From Rhizobium sp. RU33A (GTDB taxonomy: Bacteria; Pseudomonadota; Alphaproteobacteria; Rhizobiales; Rhizobiaceae), in contig NZ_FTMQ01000008.1 of NCBI RefSeq assembly GCF_900156055.1, forward strand, positions 82,567 to 146,566: DNA of 64,000 bases, written 5' to 3'. Under the pieces are notes generated by a model. The model worked only from the letters and a program-made list of their open reading frames with translations. It ran no database searches and was not told where the DNA came from. Positions within the stretch are counted from its first letter, which is position 1; every line of letters starts with the position of its first letter. The translations under genes were made by a program, and so were the position numbers. Of this stretch, positions 43,513-52,586 are shown piece by piece.

Positions 43513-45888
43513 TCAGGCGTAGATCCGCTCAACCGAGATGCTGTTCTGCTTCAGATATTCCTCGAACTGGTCGACCGGCATCGGTCGACCGACGAGGAAG
43601 CCCTGGATCTCGCCGCAGCCCATTTGTCGAAGCAGGTCGAACTGACCCTTGGTTTCGACGCCTTCTGCGGCAACGCACATGCGCAGGTCGCGCGCTAGAT
43701 TAATGACGGCGTCGACAATGGCGCGGCTGTCGGCATTGGTCTCGAGGTCGGAGATGAAGGACTGGTCGATTTTCAGTTTGTCGAAGCGATACTGGCGCAG
43801 GTAGCTCAGGGATGAGAAGCCCGTGCCGAAGTCATCGAGTGCGATGCGAAGCCCGAGGCGCGCAAGCGAAGCAAGGGTCTGTTCGACCCCGATCGTGGTT
43901 TCCATCAGCAGACTTTCCGTCACTTCCAGTTCGAGACGGTGAGCGGGCAGGCCGTTCTGCTTCAGCGCGCTTTCAACGAGCGGCAAGAGGCCTGGGCTCA
44001 GAAACTGGCGTGAGGACAGATTAACGGCAACGCGGATGTGGTCCGGCCAGTTGACCGCATGCTTGCAGGCCTGACGCAGTACCCAACTGCCGATGGCGCC
44101 GATCTGGCCGGTTTCCTCGGCGATCGGAATGAACTCGCCGGGGCTGATTGCGCCGAGGGTGGGGTGGTTCCAGCGCAACAGCGCCTCGGCACAGACCACC
44201 TGACGGCTCTGGGCGTCGACGAGCGGCTGGAAGTTGACGGTCAGGCTCTCCTGGGTCACCGCAAGCGCCAGTTCCTGTTCGATCAGATTGCGGCGTCGCG
44301 CTGCGGCATCCAGCGAACTGTCGAAGAAACGGTAACGGTTGCGTCCGTCTGTCTTGGCCCGATAGAGGGCAAGATCGGCATTGCGCATTAACTGGTCCGG
44401 ATCGGTGCCATCGATCGGGGCGCAGGCGATGCCGATGCTGACGCCGACATGGGCTGTGCCGCAGCCAAGACTGATCGGTTTGTCAAGCTTTTCGATGATG
44501 CGGGAGGCGAGGCCCGCAGCGCTTTGCGGATCGTCGCCCGTCATATGGAGGATCGCAAATTCGTCGCCGCCGATGCGCGCCAGCGTGTCGGCCTCACCGC
44601 GGATCTGGCTCAGAATACTGGCAATGGCGCGTAGCAGTTCGTCGCCGCCGGCATGGCCGAGATTGTCGTTGATGTGCTTGAACCGATCAAGGTCCAGCAT
44701 CAAGACCGAGAAAGGGTCGCCGAAGCGCTGATATCGCGATACCGCACGTTCGAAATCTTCGGAAAGGAGAACCCGGTTGCCGACCTCCGTCAACGGATCA
44801 TGGCGGGCCATGTGTTCGATGCGCAGACGGCTTTCACGGCTTGCCGTGACATCGCGACCTACTCCGCGATAGCCGCAGAACTGCCCTTCCTCGTCCTGTA
44901 TTGCCTTTGCCGTCAAGGACCAGATCGCCAGTTCCCCTCCCAGTTCGACACAGATATCCTGATCACGGAAGGACTGTCTCGTCTGCAGACATGTGATGAA
45001 GTTCTCCCTGCAGTCCATGCCCTCGATCCCGACGGCAGCGAAGGGCATGATCGCGGCGAGCGGCTTGCCGATCACCATGGCTTCTGGCACCTGCATCTGA
45101 TCATAGAAGCGGGTGGATGCACGAACCAGGTTGAGGTTCTCGTCTGTGCCCCATAACCAGTCCGCCGCATTCTCTTCGAAGTCGTTCAGCAGGAGATTGA
45201 TGACGTCTCGCTGTTCGTATGCCGCAAGTTTGGCTCGGACGCGTTCCGTAAGGCTTCGGCAAACAGCGAGTGACGAGTGGATGATGATCGCCGCGAAGAT
45301 CAGATAGAGAGCGAATAGATAGGCGCCGACAATGGTCGGATCGCGGGAGAGGGCGATTGCGGCCCCGACGGCAACGGTGCCGCAAAACACGATCGATGCC
45401 GGCGGTATGGTCGCCAGGGCGAAGCCGCCGCCGCCCGCCATGCCGACGGTAAGCGCGATCAGCACCATGCGCTGTGTTTCGTCAGCCGTGTGGTAGGCGG
45501 CCACATCGAGGGCTGCCCAGAGGCCGCTCAGGATCGCGGCGTAAATGATCGCGCGAACTGTCCCGCGCAGGCTTGCCCGCTCGCGCATGCCGCGTTTGCG
45601 ATTGCGCCACCAGGAAAGGCTCGTAAATGCCACTACAGCCAGGATCAGGCCGCAGATCACATAGACTTCGGTCGCGGATGGGCTGCCGTAAAAGGCAAAG
45701 ACCGTCAGGACCGCGTTGCAGAGGTTGGCCGCCATCATCCATGGCGTGCTGGTACCGACGACCGACAGTCGGACTGCGCGGATACGCTCTGCCTCTTCCG
45801 CCGTCTGGTCACCTTCACCAAGGCGCAGGAAGCGGTCGTACAGGTTCGCAATCGGTGCCGCGACATGCGCGGTGAACATCTTCTGCAT
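43513..45888 (-). CDS. Membrane GGDEF-EAL protein with PAS domain
   Basis: A 791-residue c-di-GMP enzyme. Five or six N-terminal helices (~45-205), a PAS-like domain (~230-350), GGDEF (~355-520) with intact ARIGGDEFAIL, and EAL (~540-785). The EAL site is complete: CAEALLRW, NLSSRQF, LEVTESLLMET, LDDFGTGFSSLSYL, KLKIDQSFI, EGVET and QGFLVGRPMP, so phosphodiesterase activity is expected. The I-site reads GEAD instead of RxxD. Whether it makes or breaks the messenger, or switches, cannot be told. I chose ATG at 45888; TTG at 45894 and ATG at 45879 are alternatives. It converges on degP, one base apart. Confidence 0.94.
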   Translation of the reverse strand: MQKMFTAHVAAPIANLYDRFLRLGEGDQTAEEAERIRAVRLSVVGTSTPWMMAANLCNAVLTVFAFYGSPSATEVYVICGLILAVVAFTSLSWWRNRKRGMRERASLRGTVRAIIYAAILSGLWAALDVAAYHTADETQRMVLIALTVGMAGGGGFALATIPPASIVFCGTVAVGAAIALSRDPTIVGAYLFALYLIFAAIIIHSSLAVCRSLTERVRAKLAAYEQRDVINLLLNDFEENAADWLWGTDENLNLVRASTRFYDQMQVPEAMVIGKPLAAIMPFAAVGIEGMDCRENFITCLQTRQSFRDQDICVELGGELAIWSLTAKAIQDEEGQFCGYRGVGRDVTASRESRLRIEHMARHDPLTEVGNRVLLSEDFERAVSRYQRFGDPFSVLMLDLDRFKHINDNLGHAGGDELLRAIASILSQIRGEADTLARIGGDEFAILHMTGDDPQSAAGLASRIIEKLDKPISLGCGTAHVGVSIGIACAPIDGTDPDQLMRNADLALYRAKTDGRNRYRFFDSSLDAAARRRNLIEQELALAVTQESLTVNFQPLVDAQSRQVVCAEALLRWNHPTLGAISPGEFIPIAEETGQIGAIGSWVLRQACKHAVNWPDHIRVAVNLSSRQFLSPGLLPLVESALKQNGLPAHRLELEVTESLLMETTIGVEQTLASLARLGLRIALDDFGTGFSSLSYLRQYRFDKLKIDQSFISDLETNADSRAIVDAVINLARDLRMCVAAEGVETKGQFDLLRQMGCGEIQGFLVGRPMPVDQFEEYLKQNSISVERIYA

Positions 45889-45936
45889 ACGCAAGTTCGT
45901 AGCAGATACATTTTAAGTCTCAGTAAATTAGGAATA

Positions 45937-46500
45937 TCACCTTGTTCGGATCTCGATGGAATCGAACTGTGTTCTAAACAATACATGCCGCTTCAGGTGC
46001 GAATGCGTTTCCGGGACCCTGGGATGATCGAAATCCTGGTCGACCAGACGCTGCATGCCGATCCTTTGCATGACAGCGATTGATCGGTGGTTGCCGTCGA
46101 CTGCAAAGGCATGGACATCCGGCAATAGGAGGTGAATGCGCGCATGTTCGATCAGTCGTGATGCGGCTTCGGTAACGTAGCCTCGGCCCCAGAAGCGGGT
46201 GGCCAAACGCCAGCCGATTTCGACCGATCCCTCCGGCAGGATACCGGGTAAGTCCACCGGTGAGAGGCCGCAAAAGCCCATCGCTTCGTTCGTTACACGA
46301 TCGGTCAGCGCGTAGAAGCCAAGACCCGTTTCTCTGATCATGTCCCGGTTCCGGTCGAACAGGATATCGCATTCCGCATGGCTGCGGCGGAGCGGGAAAA
46401 ACTCCATGACTTTTTCGTCGCGGTTGATCTCGTAGAAGAGGTTGCGATCTTCGTCCTGCCAGTTGCGCAGGATCAGCCTCTCCGTCTCGACGATCCGCAT
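45937..46500 (-). CDS. GNAT acetyltransferase, RimJ/RimL-like
   Basis: A 187-residue acetyltransferase starting MRIVETERLILRNWQDEDRN, the usual opening of RimJ/RimL-type enzymes. The acetyl-CoA part is GWRLATRFWGRGYVTEAASRLIEHA (~90-115), and VDGNHRSIAVMQRIGM follows. The substrate may be a protein N-terminus or a small amine. The ATG at 46500 is used; TTG at 46506 is possible. It ends 48 bases before the GGDEF-EAL gene and starts 9 bases after serB on the same strand, so it is probably cotranscribed with serB. Confidence 0.9.
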   Translation of the reverse strand: MRIVETERLILRNWQDEDRNLFYEINRDEKVMEFFPLRRSHAECDILFDRNRDMIRETGLGFYALTDRVTNEAMGFCGLSPVDLPGILPEGSVEIGWRLATRFWGRGYVTEAASRLIEHARIHLLLPDVHAFAVDGNHRSIAVMQRIGMQRLVDQDFDHPRVPETHSHLKRHVLFRTQFDSIEIRTR

Positions 46501-46509
46501 GATCAACCC

Positions 46510-47400
46510 TTATTCGGTCACGAAGTCCGACTTGCGGTAGCCCTGTAGATAGAGAAGGGCAGTGAGGTCGCCGTGGTCGATGCGGATCTTGGCCTCGGCC
46601 GCCACGGCCGGCTTGGCATGCAGGGCGACGCCGGAGCCGGCGATGCCGAGCATGCCCAGATCGTTGGCGCCGTCGCCGACGGCAATCGTCTCGTTCGGGC
46701 TGATGCCGAGGCGGCCTGCGATGTCGATCAAGGAATCCACCTTGGCCTGCTTGCCGAGGATCGGTTCGGCGACCTCGCCGGTCAGGACGCCGTCCTGCTC
46801 GATCAAGATATTGGCGCGGTTCTCATCGAAACCGAGCATGGCGGCGATCGGGCCGGTGAAGACGGTGAAGCCACCGGAGACGAGTGCGGTGTAGCCGCCT
46901 CTTGCCTTCATGGTCGCTATCAGTTCCTTGCCGCCCGGCGTCAGCGTAATGCGCTTTTCAATGACCTCGCCGACGACCGAGATCGGCAAGCCCTTCAACA
47001 GCGCCACACGTTCGCGCAGGGCTGGCTCGAAGGCGATCTCGCCGTTCATGGCGCGGGCCGTGATCTGGGAGACCTTGTCCTTTAGGCCGACTTCGGCTGC
47101 CAGTTCGTCGATGCATTCCTGGCCGATCATCGTCGAATCCATGTCGGCGATCAGGAAGGACTTGCGACGTGTATCGGCATCCTGGACCGCGACATCGACG
47201 GGCGTGCCCGCCAGAGCCTCGCGCAGTGACCGTTCGGCCTCGATCGGATCAGTGCCATCGGGAAGGGGTATGTCGCAGGCGATACCGTCGGCCAGCCAAT
47301 AGAGGCGCGAGGACGCGACGGCCTCGGTGGCCTTCTCGGCGAGGGCTCGGCTCAGAACAGGGTTTGACGGATTGGCGACAAGCGTGGCAACCAAGGCCAT
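46510..47400 (-). CDS. serB: Phosphoserine phosphatase
   Basis: A 296-residue SerB. A small N-terminal domain (~1-80) precedes the HAD phosphatase: motif I LIADMDSTMIGQE (~87, DxDxT), motif II ALVSGGFTVF, and motif III with VGDGANDLGMLGIAG (~243). It makes serine from phosphoserine, the last step of serine synthesis. The conserved beginning MALVATLVANPSNP fixes the ATG at 47400. This places its start codon directly over that of the divergent miaA, with no intergenic DNA. Confidence 0.96.
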   Translation of the reverse strand: MALVATLVANPSNPVLSRALAEKATEAVASSRLYWLADGIACDIPLPDGTDPIEAERSLREALAGTPVDVAVQDADTRRKSFLIADMDSTMIGQECIDELAAEVGLKDKVSQITARAMNGEIAFEPALRERVALLKGLPISVVGEVIEKRITLTPGGKELIATMKARGGYTALVSGGFTVFTGPIAAMLGFDENRANILIEQDGVLTGEVAEPILGKQAKVDSLIDIAGRLGISPNETIAVGDGANDLGMLGIAGSGVALHAKPAVAAEAKIRIDHGDLTALLYLQGYRKSDFVTE

Positions 47401-48313
47401 GATGGAAGATCCTGACAAGAACAATGACGCGATCCTGATAACCGGGCCGACCGCCAGCGGCAAGTCTGCGCTCGCGCTTCAATTCGCCCGCCGCCATGAT
47501 GGCGTCGTTATCAATGCCGACAGCATGCAGGTCTATAACACGCTGCGCGTCGTCACCGCCCGCCCAAGCGAGGCCGAGATGGGCGGTGTGCGCCATGAAC
47601 TGTACGGCCATGTCCCGGCGGGCCAGACCTATTCTACCGGTGACTGGTTGCGCGAAGCGCGGGTGCTGCTTGAGCGACTGAAGCACGAGAACCGTCTGCC
47701 TGTCTTCGTCGGTGGTACCGGGCTTTACTTCAAGGCGCTGACAGGCGGGCTTTCAGAGATGCCCGCGATCCCGGCTGGTCTGCGGTCGGAGATCCGCGAC
47801 CGGCTGGAAATCGATGGGACAGAAGCGCTGCACAGGAAATTGGCGGAGGTGGATCCGGCGATGGCGCAGCGCCTCAGTCCGGGTGATGGTCAAAGGATCG
47901 TGCGGGCGCTCGAGGTTTTCCGGGCGACAGGACGGTCGATCGCCGAGTTTCAAAAGCAGTCCGGACCCATGCTGGTCGATCCGGATCGCACCCTCAAGCT
48001 TGTGGTCTTGCCGGATCGTGCGGTGCTTCACGACCGGATCAACCGGCGCTTCGAGCAGATGATGGATCAGGGGGCAGTCGAGGAGGTCGAAGCGCTCCTG
48101 TCGCTTGGTCTCAGGCCGGAGATGCCTGCCATGAAGGCGATCGGCGTGGCGCAAATCGCCGACATGCTTGCCGGCCGGATCACCCGACACGAGGCGGTCG
48201 AGCGCGCGTCTGCGGCGACGCGTCAATATGCCAAGCGCCAGATGACCTGGTTTCGCAACCAGATGGATGAAAGCTGGGAGCGGGTCGATCCGGCTGTCTT
48301 CCGGATCGACTGA
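47399..48313 (+). CDS. miaA: tRNA dimethylallyltransferase
   Basis: A 304-residue MiaA: P-loop ITGPTASGKSALALQ (~13-27), NADSMQVYNTLRVVTARPS (~41), FVGGTGLYFKALTGGL (~105) and ATRQYAKRQMTWFRNQ (~280). It adds the dimethylallyl group to A37 of tRNAs reading UNN codons. The ATGs at 47399 and 47402 are the only sensible starts since the P-loop follows at once. Both lie on the start codon of divergent serB, so the promoter must be inside serB. It converges on the HerA-like gene, 3 bases apart. Confidence 0.96.
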   Translation: MMEDPDKNNDAILITGPTASGKSALALQFARRHDGVVINADSMQVYNTLRVVTARPSEAEMGGVRHELYGHVPAGQTYSTGDWLREARVLLERLKHENRLPVFVGGTGLYFKALTGGLSEMPAIPAGLRSEIRDRLEIDGTEALHRKLAEVDPAMAQRLSPGDGQRIVRALEVFRATGRSIAEFQKQSGPMLVDPDRTLKLVVLPDRAVLHDRINRRFEQMMDQGAVEEVEALLSLGLRPEMPAMKAIGVAQIADMLAGRITRHEAVERASAATRQYAKRQMTWFRNQMDESWERVDPAVFRID

Positions 48314-48316
48314 TTG

Positions 48317-50452
48317 TCAGTCGCGCTTGTAGAGGCTCGATAGCGGCTTTTTGAGAATGCTCTCGCGCAGGGAGGAACCACCTTCGCGGCGCAAGGGCTG
48401 GGAGCCGAAGGTCGCCGAGGGAGGGTCGCCAGCCGTGGTATGAGCCGGAACCGGGGCTTCCATGCGCGGGCGATGCACGTCGTCGATGCCAGCACGGGGC
48501 AGCATGTCCGGACGGTAGGGTTCGATCGTCGGCGTCTCCGAAGTCGGCAACGTCTGTCGCTGCAGCGGCGTCTCGAAAGGCTGACGCGTCACGGCTGACG
48601 GTGATGTTATCGGGAAAGAGGCTGCGGTCGGTCGCGCCGGAGGCTGTGGGGCAGGCGACGGGCGCAACGAGTCGAAACCTCCGTCATCGTCGTCGAACTC
48701 TTCGTCGTCATAGAGGCCTTCCGGCGCAGACGGTACGCCGCCGAAATTGGTCTCGAAGCTCTGCTGGAAAGCGGAGATGTCAGGTCCTGCGATGGCGCGC
48801 ATGCGACCAACGATGGTGCGCAAATCGACCGTATCAGGGGTTTCCTCGGTATGTTTGGCGTTCACGCCATTGGCTTTCGGCAGCGCGGACTCCGCAACAC
48901 GGGTGAAGCGCATGCGCATGGGAACGGCGATCGCCTCGCCAAACGCGATGGCTTCGCCATTGCCGATCGAGGAAATGAAGCTGGTGGTCGATATGGAACT
49001 GTCGGGGATCGCCGAGCGGATGATCTCCTGGTCGCGGTCGTTGGCAAGGCGCATGGCAAACAGCGTCGAGCACTGCGACAGGATGGTCTGGTCGAGCTCG
49101 CCGGGACGCTGGGTAATTATACCCAGCGATACACCATATTTCCGGCCTTCCTTGGCGATGCGGGCGATGGCCTGGCGCGTCGGTATGAAGCCGAGGGTTG
49201 GGTCTGCCGGCACGTATCGGTGGGCTTCCTCGCAGACGACAAGCATGTGGATGGCGCCGTTCGACCAGAGCGCCAGCTCGAAGGCCATGCGGCAGAGGAC
49301 CGATGCGACGGAGTTGACGACTTCGGAAGGAATGCCCGACAGCTGGAAGGTTGAGATCGGGCGGTCGTCTCCCGGGATGCGGAAGATATGCGCGATCGTC
49401 TCCATGATCGTGTCGCTGATCGTGTTGTTGGAGAACATGAAGTGATAGCGCGGATCGTTGACCGCCGACATGATGCGCATTTTCAGTGAGCGCAGATAGG
49501 GCTTTTCGCCACGACCTTCGAGGCGTCCGATGCGCTCGTCGATGAGTGCGAGCAGGTCGGCTATCCTGTAGGGTACCGGCGTATCGGCGGTCATCGAGCT
49601 CTTGTCGGCCATGCGCCGCATCAGGGCACTTTCATTGCCGCGGAAGGCGCGTTTGGCTTCGGGCATGAGATCGCGCAGGATATCGAGCTCTTCCGGAACC
49701 GGCGGACGACCGCGGAAAAGAACCTCGGCGAATTCGTCCAGACGCATCAGCCAGAAGGGTAGGTCGAGCGTGTCGGTATCGATGACGACGGCGAGGTCGG
49801 GGAAGGCGGCCGCGAATTCGTTGTGCGGATCGAGAATGAGAATGCGCAGCTTCGGATCGCTTTCGATCGCCTTGCGCAGAAGCAGAGAGACGGCGGTCGA
49901 TTTGCCGACGCCGGTCGAGCCGACCACGGCGAAGTGCTTCGACAGCATGGACGGGACATGGATGGCCGCGTCGATCGATTCGTCCTGGGTGAGCTTGCCG
50001 ATGACGGCGGTATCACTGAGCCGCGTATCGTAAATGCGTGACAGGTCGGCGGCACGAATGCGGTGGGCGATGGCGCCGAGATAGGGGTAACGCGAGATGC
50101 CGGTGGAGAAGGTCTCCTTGCCGTCCTCCTGGAGATAGACCTCACCCATGAGCTCGACCTCGATAAGAAACTGATTGTCGGCCCCTTCGCCCCAATCCTT
50201 GCCTTCGGTCTGCATCGAATAGGCGAGGGCCACGACGCGGTTCTTGCCGACCGTGATCGAGATCAGACGGCCGACCGACCACAGCTCCGTGAGATCCGTG
50301 CCGCCGTCTTCGGCGACAGCCGCGATCGTCGCGCGCGAGCCATTGCAGGCGACGACGCGTCCGAGCATCCGGTTGCCAGGCCGCATACCATCGCGGCGGT
50401 CTTGATCTCCGGCTGCGCCGGACTTGTGAAGATCATCGTTCAACAAGCGCAT
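48317..50452 (-). CDS. HerA-like ATPase with HAS-barrel
   Basis: A 711-residue ATPase. An N-terminal beta-barrel (GRVVACNGSRATIAAV, ~30-115) of the HAS-barrel type is followed by a HerA/FtsK-superfamily ATPase: Walker A VVGSTGVGKSTAVSLLL (~177), DPHNEFAAAFPD, Walker B HMLVVCEEAHRYVP (~405) and the sensor region GIITQRPGELDQTILSQC. The last ~170 residues are acidic, Pro-rich and probably disordered (DDEEFDDDDGGFD). HerA proteins pump or resect DNA with NurA nucleases, or serve defence modules; no NurA or defence partner is adjacent, so a housekeeping role is more likely. Single gene. Confidence 0.88.
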   Translation of the reverse strand: MRLLNDDLHKSGAAGDQDRRDGMRPGNRMLGRVVACNGSRATIAAVAEDGGTDLTELWSVGRLISITVGKNRVVALAYSMQTEGKDWGEGADNQFLIEVELMGEVYLQEDGKETFSTGISRYPYLGAIAHRIRAADLSRIYDTRLSDTAVIGKLTQDESIDAAIHVPSMLSKHFAVVGSTGVGKSTAVSLLLRKAIESDPKLRILILDPHNEFAAAFPDLAVVIDTDTLDLPFWLMRLDEFAEVLFRGRPPVPEELDILRDLMPEAKRAFRGNESALMRRMADKSSMTADTPVPYRIADLLALIDERIGRLEGRGEKPYLRSLKMRIMSAVNDPRYHFMFSNNTISDTIMETIAHIFRIPGDDRPISTFQLSGIPSEVVNSVASVLCRMAFELALWSNGAIHMLVVCEEAHRYVPADPTLGFIPTRQAIARIAKEGRKYGVSLGIITQRPGELDQTILSQCSTLFAMRLANDRDQEIIRSAIPDSSISTTSFISSIGNGEAIAFGEAIAVPMRMRFTRVAESALPKANGVNAKHTEETPDTVDLRTIVGRMRAIAGPDISAFQQSFETNFGGVPSAPEGLYDDEEFDDDDGGFDSLRPSPAPQPPARPTAASFPITSPSAVTRQPFETPLQRQTLPTSETPTIEPYRPDMLPRAGIDDVHRPRMEAPVPAHTTAGDPPSATFGSQPLRREGGSSLRESILKKPLSSLYKRD

Positions 50453-50583
50453 TCTCCCTGCTTGCGCAAGCTTATGGGTGCGCGCTTAAAATTTCGTGTA
50501 AAGCATTAGGGTGGCGGTGATGATTAGCCATTGTCTGCGCAACAAACTTTCGCTTCGGCGCCGGAAATTTTGCAAAAGATGCG

Positions 50584-50611
50584 TTGACGCTTGGGGGCTT
50601 TCTGGCTAACA
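50584..50611 (+). promoter_or_regulatory. Candidate ilv promoter
   Basis: TTGACG (50584-50589), 16-17 bases, then CTAACA/TAACAC (50606-50612). The predicted transcription start falls at or within a few bases of the A of the leader-peptide ATG (50620), so the leader would have essentially no 5' UTR. Confidence 0.6.
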
Positions 50612-50619
50612 CTTCGCCC

Positions 50620-50676
50620 ATGAAAAACTCGGTTGCACTTATCGTGGTGGGACGGCGCATGGGCAGGATGGTGTAA
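50620..50676 (+). CDS. ilv leader peptide (attenuation)
   Basis: An 18-residue frame, MKNSVALIVVGRRMGRMV, containing Val-Ala-Leu-Ile-Val-Val in a row: the codons of the amino acids whose synthesis the next operon begins. It is followed by stem-loops and a terminator, the arrangement of a ribosome-mediated attenuator. The stop TAA lies in the loop of a perfect GGATGG/CCATCC hairpin (50666-50682). It has no ribosome site, which fits a leaderless mRNA as known for the trpL leader of Sinorhizobium meliloti. The rest of the gap from 50453 to 50583 shows no gene. Confidence 0.85.
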   Translation: MKNSVALIVVGRRMGRMV

Positions 50677-50710
50677 CCATCCGGCGATAGCCACCCATGC
50701 GCTAGATGAC

Positions 50711-50735
50711 AGGCTCCTCAAAGGGGCCTTTTTTT
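50711..50735 (+). terminator. ilv attenuator terminator
   Basis: AGGCTCC-TCAAA-GGGGCCT with seven Ts, 35 bases after the leader-peptide stop and 55 before ilvI. Upstream, GCGCATGGG (50655-50663) can pair perfectly with CCCATGCGC (50694-50702) around the inner GGATGG/CCATCC hairpin, giving a structure that the translating ribosome would open or leave closed. Confidence 0.85.
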
Positions 50736-50790
50736 ATGCCCTGAACCGGGTTATCAGCCCCAAAACCAAGAAGGCAGATGGAAACACAGC

Positions 50791-52569
50791 ATGACGGGTA
50801 AAGACAATCAGATGACTGGCGCCGAGATCGTCCTGCGCGCGCTCAAGGATAACGGTGTCGAGCATATCTTCGGCTATCCCGGTGGGGCCGTGCTTCCGAT
50901 CTATGACGAGATCTTCCAGCAGGAAGACATCCAGCACATTCTCGTCCGCCACGAGCAGGGTGCCGGCCACGCAGCTGAAGGCTATGCGCGCTCGACGGGT
51001 AAGGTCGGCGTCATGCTGGTCACGTCGGGTCCTGGTGCGACCAATGCGGTGACGCCGCTGCAGGATGCGCTGATGGACAGCGTTCCCTTGGTCTGCATCT
51101 CCGGCCAGGTTCCGACCTCGCTGATCGGTTCAGATGCCTTCCAGGAATGCGACACCGTCGGCATCACGCGTCCCTGCACCAAGCACAACTGGCTGGTCAA
51201 GGACGTCAACCAGCTGGCCTCGATCATCCATGAAGCCTTCCGGATCGCCCAGACGGGCCGTCCGGGTCCGGTTCTCGTCGATATCCCGAAGGACATCCAG
51301 TTCGCCACCGGCACTTACACGCCGCCGGATGCGCACAAAGCGCTGAAGAGCTACCAGCCGAAGGTTTCGGGCGATGCCCGTGCGATCCAGGCAGCCGTGG
51401 AACTGATGGCCTCTGCCCGCCGTCCGATCATCTATTCGGGTGGCGGCGTCATCAATTCCGGTCCAGAAGCCACCAAGCTGCTGCGCGAGCTGGTTTCGCT
51501 GACCGACTTCCCGATCACCTCGACGCTCATGGGGCTCGGCTGCTATCCGGCTTCGGGCAAGAACTGGCTCGGCATGCTCGGCATGCACGGTTCCTACGAA
51601 GCAAACATGGCGATGCATGACTGCGACGTCATGGTCTGCATCGGTGCGCGCTTCGATGACCGCATCACCGGCCGTCTCAACGCTTTCTCGCCGAACTCGA
51701 AGAAGATCCACATCGACATCGATCCCTCGTCGATCAACAAGAATGTCCGCGTCGACGTGCCGATCACCGGCGATGTAGGCCGTGTGCTCGAAGACATGGT
51801 ACGCGCCTGGCGCGCGCTGCCGAAGAAGCCTGAGGCGTCGCAGACGGCCGAATGGAATGCCAGCATTGCCAAGTGGCGCGCGCGCAATTCCTTCGCCTAT
51901 ACGCCGTCGAAGGACGTCATCATGCCGCAATATGCGCTGCAGCGGCTCTATGAGCTGACCAAGCATCGCGACACCTACATCACGACCGAGGTTGGCCAGC
52001 ATCAGATGTGGGCGGCTCAGTATATCGGTTTCGAGCAGCCGAACCGCTGGATGACCTCAGGCGGCCTTGGCACGATGGGCTACGGCCTGCCGGCTGCGAT
52101 CGGCGTCCAGGTCGCGCATCGCGACGCACTGGTCATCGATGTTGCGGGCGATGCCTCGATCCAGATGTGCATTCAGGAAATGTCCTGCGCCATCCAGTAC
52201 GAGCTGCCGGTCAAGATCTTCATCCTGAACAACCAGTATATGGGCATGGTGCGCCAGTGGCAGCAGCTGCTGCACGGCAACCGTCTGTCGAGTTCCTACA
52301 CGGAAGCCATGCCTGACTTCGTCAAGCTGGCGGAAGCCTATGGCGCGGTTGGCATCCGTTGCGAAAAGCCCGACGATCTCGATGGTGCCATCCAGGAGAT
52401 GGTCGACGTGAAGAAGCCTGTCATCTTCGATTGCCGCGTGGCCAATCTCGCCAACTGCTTCCCGATGATCCCGTCGGGCAAGGCACACAACGAGATGCTG
52501 CTGCCGGATGAGGCGACCGACGAAGCGGTTGCCACTGCCATCGATGCCAAGGGCCGTCAGCTCGTCTGA
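50791..52569 (+). CDS. ilvI: Acetolactate synthase large (catalytic) subunit
   Basis: A 592-residue thiamine-diphosphate enzyme: N-terminal domain with EHIFGYPGGAVLPIYDEI and the catalytic Glu in LVRHEQGAGHAAEGYARSTG (~60), a central FAD-binding domain, and the ThDP-Mg motif GDASIQMCIQEM through IFILNNQY (~453-482). It joins two pyruvates, or pyruvate and 2-oxobutyrate, starting valine, leucine and isoleucine synthesis. The usual rhizobial start MTGKDNQMTGAEIV is used. It is controlled by the attenuator in front and is cotranscribed with ilvH. Also called ilvB. Confidence 0.96.
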   Translation: MTGKDNQMTGAEIVLRALKDNGVEHIFGYPGGAVLPIYDEIFQQEDIQHILVRHEQGAGHAAEGYARSTGKVGVMLVTSGPGATNAVTPLQDALMDSVPLVCISGQVPTSLIGSDAFQECDTVGITRPCTKHNWLVKDVNQLASIIHEAFRIAQTGRPGPVLVDIPKDIQFATGTYTPPDAHKALKSYQPKVSGDARAIQAAVELMASARRPIIYSGGGVINSGPEATKLLRELVSLTDFPITSTLMGLGCYPASGKNWLGMLGMHGSYEANMAMHDCDVMVCIGARFDDRITGRLNAFSPNSKKIHIDIDPSSINKNVRVDVPITGDVGRVLEDMVRAWRALPKKPEASQTAEWNASIAKWRARNSFAYTPSKDVIMPQYALQRLYELTKHRDTYITTEVGQHQMWAAQYIGFEQPNRWMTSGGLGTMGYGLPAAIGVQVAHRDALVIDVAGDASIQMCIQEMSCAIQYELPVKIFILNNQYMGMVRQWQQLLHGNRLSSSYTEAMPDFVKLAEAYGAVGIRCEKPDDLDGAIQEMVDVKKPVIFDCRVANLANCFPMIPSGKAHNEMLLPDEATDEAVATAIDAKGRQLV

Positions 52570-52586
52570 CCGGGAGGAAAAAGATC

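Noticed and set aside
41949..43532. 527-codon open frame on the minus strand
   Set aside because: Antisense shadow of the DegP-like protease gene.
48317..50452. HerA-like gene as part of an antiphage defence island
   Set aside because: Neighbours are miaA and ilvI; there is no effector, SIR2, nuclease or mobile gene nearby.
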